From Kingdonia uniflora (Eukaryota; Streptophyta; Magnoliopsida; Ranunculales; Circaeasteraceae): a stretch of DNA of 64,000 nt. The stretch is from NCBI GenBank assembly GCA_014058105.1, contig JACGCM010001948.1:5640434-5704433 (forward strand), read 5' to 3'. The translations under genes and the position numbers were made by a program. Of this stretch, positions 58,701-64,000 are shown piece after piece (position 1 is the first letter of the stretch; each line of letters starts with the position of its first letter). The notes under the pieces are model-generated. The model did no database searches. It was not told the DNA's origin and was given only the letters and a program-made list of their open reading frames with translations.

Positions 58701-61700
58701 TAAAACCTTTTGCTTTTTGAGGCCTTCCACAGAAGACCTGGATATAAGGATTTTTGCCGAACCTCTTCCATTAGAATACAATCTTTGTATCTTCCAATAT
58801 AAAACATAAAAATCGGATCTGATCAGCCAGGATTGTCTGATCCAACTCGGGATTGGCCATGGGCGATCCGGGTCCAGAGACAATTTTTGAACCATGGGTA
58901 GGGGTAATGTCTACCCCTACTTTCTTTTGCTTTAAAAATAAATAAATAAACAACATTAAATTCCTAAAATTTCCACTTTTTTACAACTCAAAAGTTATAA
59001 ACAAGGTACTGACTTGTAGATGATAACGAATGTTGTAAGAAATAGAGGGTCATAAGCAACAACTACACGTGTCAGAGGTGACCATCCTACATTTCCTACA
59101 AAAAGATGACCATGCTACCTCACAAGAGGGACTTAAATGTTCAATTATCCTATGGAATCAAGAAACAAAAGGATATAGTATGAATATGAATGAGATAAAC
59201 AGCAGAGCTCGCAAATGACTTACAAGTTTTTTTTCTTGTAGCTGTCCTAAAAATCCATGTTGATCCAGTGCCTTGAAAACTAGAAAGTCTGCCTTGCCAT
59301 CATAGTGCCTGAAATTAAACAATAGAAATTTAAAATACTAAAATATCAAAAAGCCTCTGCAAGTTTACTTCATCAACAAAATAAACACATTGACAATATA
59401 GTAAACTTCATCAATGAAATATAAATAAATTCATCACCAAAAGGTTGTTCGAAATCTTACTTGTTATTCATGTGGTCTTGAGATATAAGCCGGACAATTT
59501 GCATCATCGGTGGCCAGTCTGCAGCGAGCCTGAAATAAGAATAAGATTATACTACAAGCTTAGGAACAAGCTTCAACATATATGTCCATATCGATGGTAT
59601 CAATTGGTGAATATTTCCTTGAAAAGAATTTGGCATTCTCTAAAAATCACCTATGTGCGCAAGGAAAAGGCTCTTAAGGATTTTACCGATATTCCTCTAG
59701 AATGCCCACCACTGCTACCGATGAGAGCATTTATGAAATATGGCTAGGAAACACCAATATAATATGAAGGGCTGCAGAAAGTGATACCATTCCCCCTGGA
59801 AGAATGAGCTATATACCAGCAAATGATCAATCAATACAATCCATTGCCAAGGAAACACGACAAAGCGGTTTCAAAAACTCAGGAGCGGATTTTTTTTAGG
59901 TCTTTCAGGGGAATTTTGATATTTCCAAGATATCCCTGGTGATAGGACCATCACAATTCTGGGAGTATATGACGGTCCTTAGACTACAGGGTACCACGAC
60001 TTAACTATGACATGGCTATAAATTCAGTTCATTTGAGGAACTGTTTATGATCAGCGAAACCCAAAATTTCAAATTCCTAGTTTCAGTGATGAAATTCCTT
60101 CTGCAATTGTACTAGAGATACTGTATAAAAAATAATCATTACATTGTATAAGTAATCAATCATAAAGGATTATATGCTTTTCCAGAAGCGAAAAATGCAA
60201 TTTATAAGACTTCAACATCCAACATACTTACGTCTCTGATGCCGAAGCACTCCTGTAGCCCTGCCACATCAAAAAAATAATCAGAAAGTATCATTTGGCA
60301 CAAACAGAGTCACAATCGTTTTTGCAAGTCTTCGGCTATTTTATCTAACGTATAGCTACACGCAAAGTTCCAAGTAAAACAAATAAATAATTACATTGAA
60401 CATGTCTTATCATAACTAGGACTTGGAACAATTCTCTAAAAAATATGATGGATTCTTATAGTACTTACTGTACATAAATGAACAAGGAAAAAAAACAAAG
60501 GCGTCTAATTTGACAGCTAGCATAATACCAAACTGATACTTTGACACCCAGCAGTTCTGTAATATGTTGAGTAGAATTGATTTAGTGCTTGGCAAAAGTA
60601 GCCCCAGAACCCTTGCCTATGTTACTAAAGAATAATGATTAAATAATCCACATGGAGCAAGCTAGGTTCCATTTGAAAACTGAATGGTCCATATATGCAG
60701 ATGGAGTGAGAAAATGTAAAAAGACAGAAAGAAAGGAATGTAGCTCTTTATTGGCAAGGAAATTGCTATGTCCCACATGGGTTTCCTAATTACTGCCGAA
60801 TAGGTCACTCAAACGCCAAAACTGGGCATTTGACCTGATCGCCACTCATAGAATGATCAAAGCAAACAAATTAAGGAGCACAAGATTTTTTAGATAACAA
60901 GCCATGATGCAAGAAACCAATATGCTAGGTAACAACGATACGAATACGGGGTGTCGAAAACGGTAGAAAATTTAAAAGTACCTTGTAATTAGTGTTGGAC
61001 AGGTGTGTCCGGGTGTCCAAATGTCGGGGTGTCGGACACTTTTTTTATTATAAAAGTGAAGTGTCGTTACCTAGCCAATATGGAAGTAAAAAATAGTCTC
61101 TATATAATGCAGCAACTGTATATAAGATTTTATTAAAACTAGTTACACGAAAATAATGAGATACCTTGTTAAGTGACATTTTCAGAACAAAAGAAAGTCT
61201 TTAGATGCATTACCATAAATAAATAGCTTTGAGTTCTGAGAAAACATACTTCAAGTTTAGTGATAAATACAGGTAGTCCTTGCCTCTTTCCTGATAAACC
61301 TCCCTGCACACATGAAGCATCATTTTGATAGACAGCTTTCATACAATTCAGACTAAATGAACCAAACATGGTTAAATGAAACATTACTTAATTTCAGGAA
61401 ACTTTAATAGATAAACAAACGACCCTTTTACATGTTAGTACAACAAAATGAAAAGACAAAGAGAGGAATACACCGTAAAAGGGGCAAGAATTCAACCGCG
61501 ATCACTAACAATTTTAGCCTTTGACCAACCGTGTGCAGGAATACACAGTACAAGATAGTACACATCAGCATGATAAATTGAATAATATTCGCAAACGGAT
61601 ATTTTTAAATAAAGTAACCATTCCATCTCATTATTTATTAATTCCAAAATGTATCCACCCTATATATTGAATCGTTCACTTAACTTACTGATAGATGTGA

Positions 61701-62807
61701 CAATAGTTCATATTCCTGTTTCGTATTTTAATCTGTTAAATTACCTAAACATTCTGTAAGTAAATAACCAAAGAAGGATTACAAAAATAAAATACCAAAG
61801 AATAAAAAAGAAGGGAATAATGAAATACCTCCCAGACCCTCACATATTTGGCTGGTGATGATTGCGAAGCTGCCGCTGACATATTGGCAGTAGAACTATT
61901 GGTTGCTCCGACAGACTGCATTCCTGCTGCTACTTGTTGAGAGATTCCTGGGGTAGGCATCATCGTGCCTGCTCCAGACGAGATTCCTGACGAGCCGTTC
62001 AAGATATTTTGGTTCATATTCGTCCCGATTTGAGTTCCTGAAAGGTTTCCTGGACTTATGGCAGGAACAGATTGACCCGTAGTAACGGCTGCCTGGACAT
62101 TAACTAATGGTGGTGACATCCCATTGTTTGAGTTCCCTGATATATTAGATGCTTGGGTGGAAAATGAACCGAGGACTGCGTTTTGTGCATTTTGTGAAGT
62201 CCCGACCAGGGATGCTATACCCGACTGGCCAGAAGAAAATGAATTTTGAGCTGCTCCGTTGGATATCATATTTGACATATGCATAGCCATGGGAGTTCCA
62301 TTAATTGTTTGAATTCCCATAGAGCTTGTTCCTCCAGTTAGAGAGGCAGAGCTCATCACCTGTCGTGCTTGAGAAAGATTGTTTAGAATGCTGACATTCG
62401 CTGCAGCAGATCCCAGTGGACGTGCAGAATGTGACATAGCATTCAGAATAGGTTTGAATTCCTGGCTGTTGTCACCGTTGGTAATCATCTCTTGGGAAGT
62501 GGAAGATGGTGAAGAAGTCTGCAAGCTTGCGGCACCTTGAGAACCATTATGTGAAGCAGATGGAGGGTGTGAAAAAAGGGGTCCCTGTACTATAGAAGTT
62601 ACAGTGCTTGGCTCCTGGAAAAAAAAAAACTTAGCGACTTCAGGACTGTTTAAAGATTACCAGAAATCAGAAAATTGACTTTCAGTCAAGTTTTCTTTCC
62701 TGCAACAACTCGAAAATCTAAAGGAAATTCAATACTTACAACTTTAACTGTTGCAGTGGGAATGTTCCCAACGGGAACAGATTGCCGATTCATCAATGAC
62801 CCACTCA
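55447..62807 (-). CDS. MED25: MED25 gene B, 3' part (central region, ACID domain, polyQ)
   Basis: Eight exons join as 62807-62740, 62614-61829, 61303-61250, 60260-60232, 59529-59461, 59308-59224, 56710-56624 and 55791-55447. All have GT-AG introns and consistent phases, about 507 codons, with stop TAG at 55449-55447. The order follows plant MED25/PFT1: NRQSVPVGNIPTATVKV, a Ser/Asn/Gly-rich middle (LNNLSQARQVMSSASL, MMPTPGISQQ), then the activator-interacting ACID domain (VRVWE, LSGKRQGLPVFITKLE, DWPPMMQIVRLISQDHMNNK, KADFLVFKAL, CAVIQLPSQTLLLSVSDKA, LIGMLFPGDMVVFKPQ), then polyglutamine. The ACID domain contacts activators such as MYC2-type factors in relatives. The reading frame is intact, so this copy looks functional. 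Exons for the VWA domain would be right of the window. Confidence 0.95.
55585..55758 (-). repeat. Polyglutamine-coding CAA/CAG tract
   Basis: Mixed CAA and CAG codons with Leu, His, Ile and Ser interruptions. The longest pure runs are 13 and 14 Gln. The codon mixture makes slippage less likely than in a pure CAG run. Confidence 0.95.
55792..56623. other. MED25 B last intron, no recognised feature
   Basis: 832 bp of AT-rich intron with T- and A-runs. Confidence 0.7.
56624..56710 (-). CDS. MED25: MED25 B exon, ACID domain C-terminal half
   Basis: 87 nt encoding CAVIQLPSQTLLLSVSDKA through MLFPG. The acceptor is ATTTCAG and the donor GTGAGA. Confidence 0.95.
56798..56936 (+). mobile_element. 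tRNA-derived SINE
   Basis: The A box is TGGCCCAGTGGTGG (from 56811), the B box GGTTCGAAACC (56855-56865), and the end a run of twelve As plus GAG. It is flanked by the exact 9 bp repeat GTGACAATG (56789-56797 and 56937-56945). It is oriented opposite to MED25 B and lies in the intron between 59224 and 56710. Confidence 0.92.
57560..58810 (+). pseudogene. LINE 3' end remnant (RNase H domains)
   Basis: Frame 57574-57903 starts VHWLVPPDGVFQFNIDEASK followed by GNPG, the N-terminal strand of the RNase H domain at the end of plant LINE ORF2. A later block reads LILVEADSKNLVE after a frameshift, and the catalytic Glu region is TNDFAK instead of TNxxAE. A second, more decayed tail (about 58430-58790) has NWEKPMANWVMLKSD and AETNKVAHYVANF, so two related 3' ends may lie side by side. 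It is noncoding now and lies within an intron of MED25 B in the opposite orientation. Confidence 0.75.
59224..59308 (-). CDS. MED25: MED25 B exon
   Basis: 85 nt encoding HYDGKADFLVFKALDQHG through QLQEKKL. The acceptor is AATTTCAG and the donor GTAAGT. Confidence 0.95.
59461..59529 (-). CDS. MED25: MED25 B exon
   Basis: 69 nt encoding LAADWPPMMQIVRLISQDHM and NN plus split codons at each end. The acceptor is TTATTTCAG and the donor GTAAGA. Confidence 0.95.
60232..60260 (-). CDS. MED25: MED25 B exon (29 nt microexon)
   Basis: It encodes GYRSASASE plus two bases of a Thr codon. The acceptor is TGTGGCAG and the donor GTAAGT. It matches GYRSASAS of other MED25 proteins and is needed to keep phase. 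Confidence 0.93.
60925..61074 (+). mobile_element. hAT-type MITE (GTGTCGG family)
   Basis: 150 bp, CTAGGTAACAACG to CGTTACCTAG, flanked by the exact 8 bp repeat CCAATATG (60917-60924 and 61075-61082). It lies in a MED25 B intron. Confidence 0.93.
61250..61303 (-). CDS. MED25: MED25 B exon
   Basis: 54 nt encoding GGLSGKRQGLPVFITKLE. The acceptor is TGTGTGCAG and the donor GTATGT. Confidence 0.95.
61829..62614 (-). CDS. MED25: MED25 B large central exon
   Basis: 786 nt, 262 codons, low-complexity Ser/Asn/Gly/Gln/Met-rich, from EPSTVTSIVQG to SPAKYVRVWE. The acceptor follows a T-run (TTTTTCCAG) and the donor is GTATTT. It includes the first strand of the ACID domain. Confidence 0.95.
62740..62807 (-). 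CDS. MED25: MED25 B first exon in window
   Basis: 68 nt encoding SGSLMNRQSVPVGNIPTATV and KV. The acceptor is TTTTCTCAG and the donor GTAAGT. Two bases complete a codon from an exon beyond the window. Confidence 0.9.
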
Positions 62808-62975
62808 CTGAGAAAAGAGCAAGTAGATTGATGTAAAAAATGATAATGTCATGAACAATATGTTTTGTATGAATTTAAAAGTGCATAAACTTACAAAAGA
62901 GTCTATAGTATGTTTTCTTCAAATTATTTCATTTTAACTGATATTACCGAGAGAGAGAGAGAGACCAAACTGGAG

Positions 62976-63750
62976 CAGACGCAGACTTAACAGTTTCATA
63001 TGGGTTTACGTGCAGAATTTGAGTCTCTTCTCCACACTCAAAATCTGACCACTGAGGCATTTGCTACCATTGATGCCGATAAGTGTCAACGTTGTGTTAC
63101 TCCCTCTCAGGCCCAGGACTCATCCCATGTTATCATTCCTTATCCGATGATTCCTGCTGTCACATCTATTTTTCTGCCACTGGTGGTGTTCGCGGAGGAG
63201 CCGTGAAATTTACGTGGTGGGAGCGATCTAATTGTACTCACTGTGGAAGGGCTGGTCACACTAAATACCGGTTCTCTTGTCACGAAATGGAAGCAGGTTT
63301 GAAAAAGGATCCTAGAGTGTTTAGGGTTGGGCCAGGAGGGTCTCTTAACGACTTCCTTTTTCTTCTCATTGGAGTTATTTCAAAAAGACGAATTGCATCA
63401 CTTTATAGAACTCACTGTGGTGGTCGTGGAGGAGCCGTGGAATTTATGGTCGTGGGAGCGATCTAATTGTACTGTGGAAGGGCTGGTCATACTATATACT
63501 GGTGAATTACATCACTTCATAGAAGTATAAGCGCCCTCTGTGCATAGAGATGTACGCATTGCTGATGGTTTATACACTCCATTCATCACCAACGTTACTG
63601 TCCATTTAGCCTTTGACATAAAATTACAATCTGTTATTCAAGCTCGCCATCTTGCTCTTAATTTATCATCTGTAAGCTGTCTGACTTGTTCTATATATTT
63701 CTTGAGCACTGCAATTTTCATGACCTACCTACGAGAAGAATGTTGTGGTG

Positions 63751-63806
<56 letters not shown>

Positions 63807-64000
63807 ACATGTTTCGGTCGCCACCTTCTATTGCGCACGCTTCCACGCTATGAACTCCTATAAATCATTATTTTTTAGCAGATATCATAGCTTTATGGCA
63901 AACATGTTTAGGACAAGTGACCTTCTAGCATTTATCATCTTTATTACCATCTTTAAGTATGTCAAACTCAGCACTTTCAGTGGTCACCACCTACTACCGC
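62976..64000 (+). pseudogene. Copia gag-pol remnant in MED25 B intron
   Basis: The first block reads MGLRAEFESLLHTQNLTTEA (gag C-terminal region). A CCHC-like knuckle, CTHCGRAGHTKYRFSC, is at about 63235-63282. About 63357-63500 repeats the knuckle-bearing stretch in damaged form. Then VRIADGLYTPFI and LNLSSVSCLTCS (63550-63700) match the Copia protease region. The last 120 bp resemble the GAG-pre-integrase segment. The order is that of a Copia element, heavily decayed. No LTR was seen; the rest would be right of the window. Confidence 0.75.
63765..63802 (+). repeat. 38-base poly(G) tract
   Basis: An uninterrupted run of 38 Gs after a short (GT)n, inside the Copia remnant. Such a run is unusual and may be an assembly or polymerase artefact. 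Confidence 0.9.

Overview
The window is nuclear DNA of a flowering plant, probably a eudicot. It is AT-rich, with intron-split genes, several classes of plant transposon nested in one another, and two pieces of MED25 (PFT1), a plant Mediator subunit. No prokaryotic-style genes were seen. All calls come from reading the sequence; nothing was searched.

Host genes. Two MED25-type loci lie on the minus strand in head-to-tail order. The right-hand locus (call it B, 62807 down to 55447) supplies eight exons covering the central Gln/Ser/Asn-rich region, the ACID (PTOV-type) domain, a long polyglutamine tract and the stop codon. Its 5' exons would lie right of the window. The left-hand locus (A, 30740 down to 6378) supplies exons 1 to 5, which encode the von Willebrand A-like N-terminal domain. 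Its 3' exons would lie left of the window. In A, 525 coding bases with clean splice sites are spread over 24.4 kb because the introns are full of transposons.

Layout. 1-4720: degenerate Copia element inserted into an older minus-strand Copia (4721 to about 5350). 6378-30740: MED25 A. Its introns hold two 3.1-3.6 kb solo-LTR-like elements (8417-11551 and 15118-18743), a second Copia (21024-26039), an Emigrant-like element with a hAT-type MITE inside it, SINE and LINE scraps and a Copia RT remnant. 30995-52572: a 21.6 kb Mutator-like element (MULE) with terminal inverted repeats of about 190 bp. It carries two convergent broken genes: a plant-mobile-domain/coiled-coil gene on the plus strand and a FAR1/MURA transposase on the minus strand. 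It is itself interrupted by a 10.35 kb Tat-lineage Gypsy element (37498-47847). 52573-55446: spacer with a tandem-repeat ORF and a CT-rich fold-back element. 55447-62807: MED25 B, with a SINE, a LINE tail and a MITE in introns. 62976-64000: Copia remnant with a 38-base G run.

The least expected features are the tandem MED25 arrangement, the two-gene MULE with dispersed 18-20 bp palindromes (core ATTGTCGAATTCGACAAT), the antisense ORF block in the Gypsy element, and the 3 kb solo-LTR family with an internal repeated phrase.
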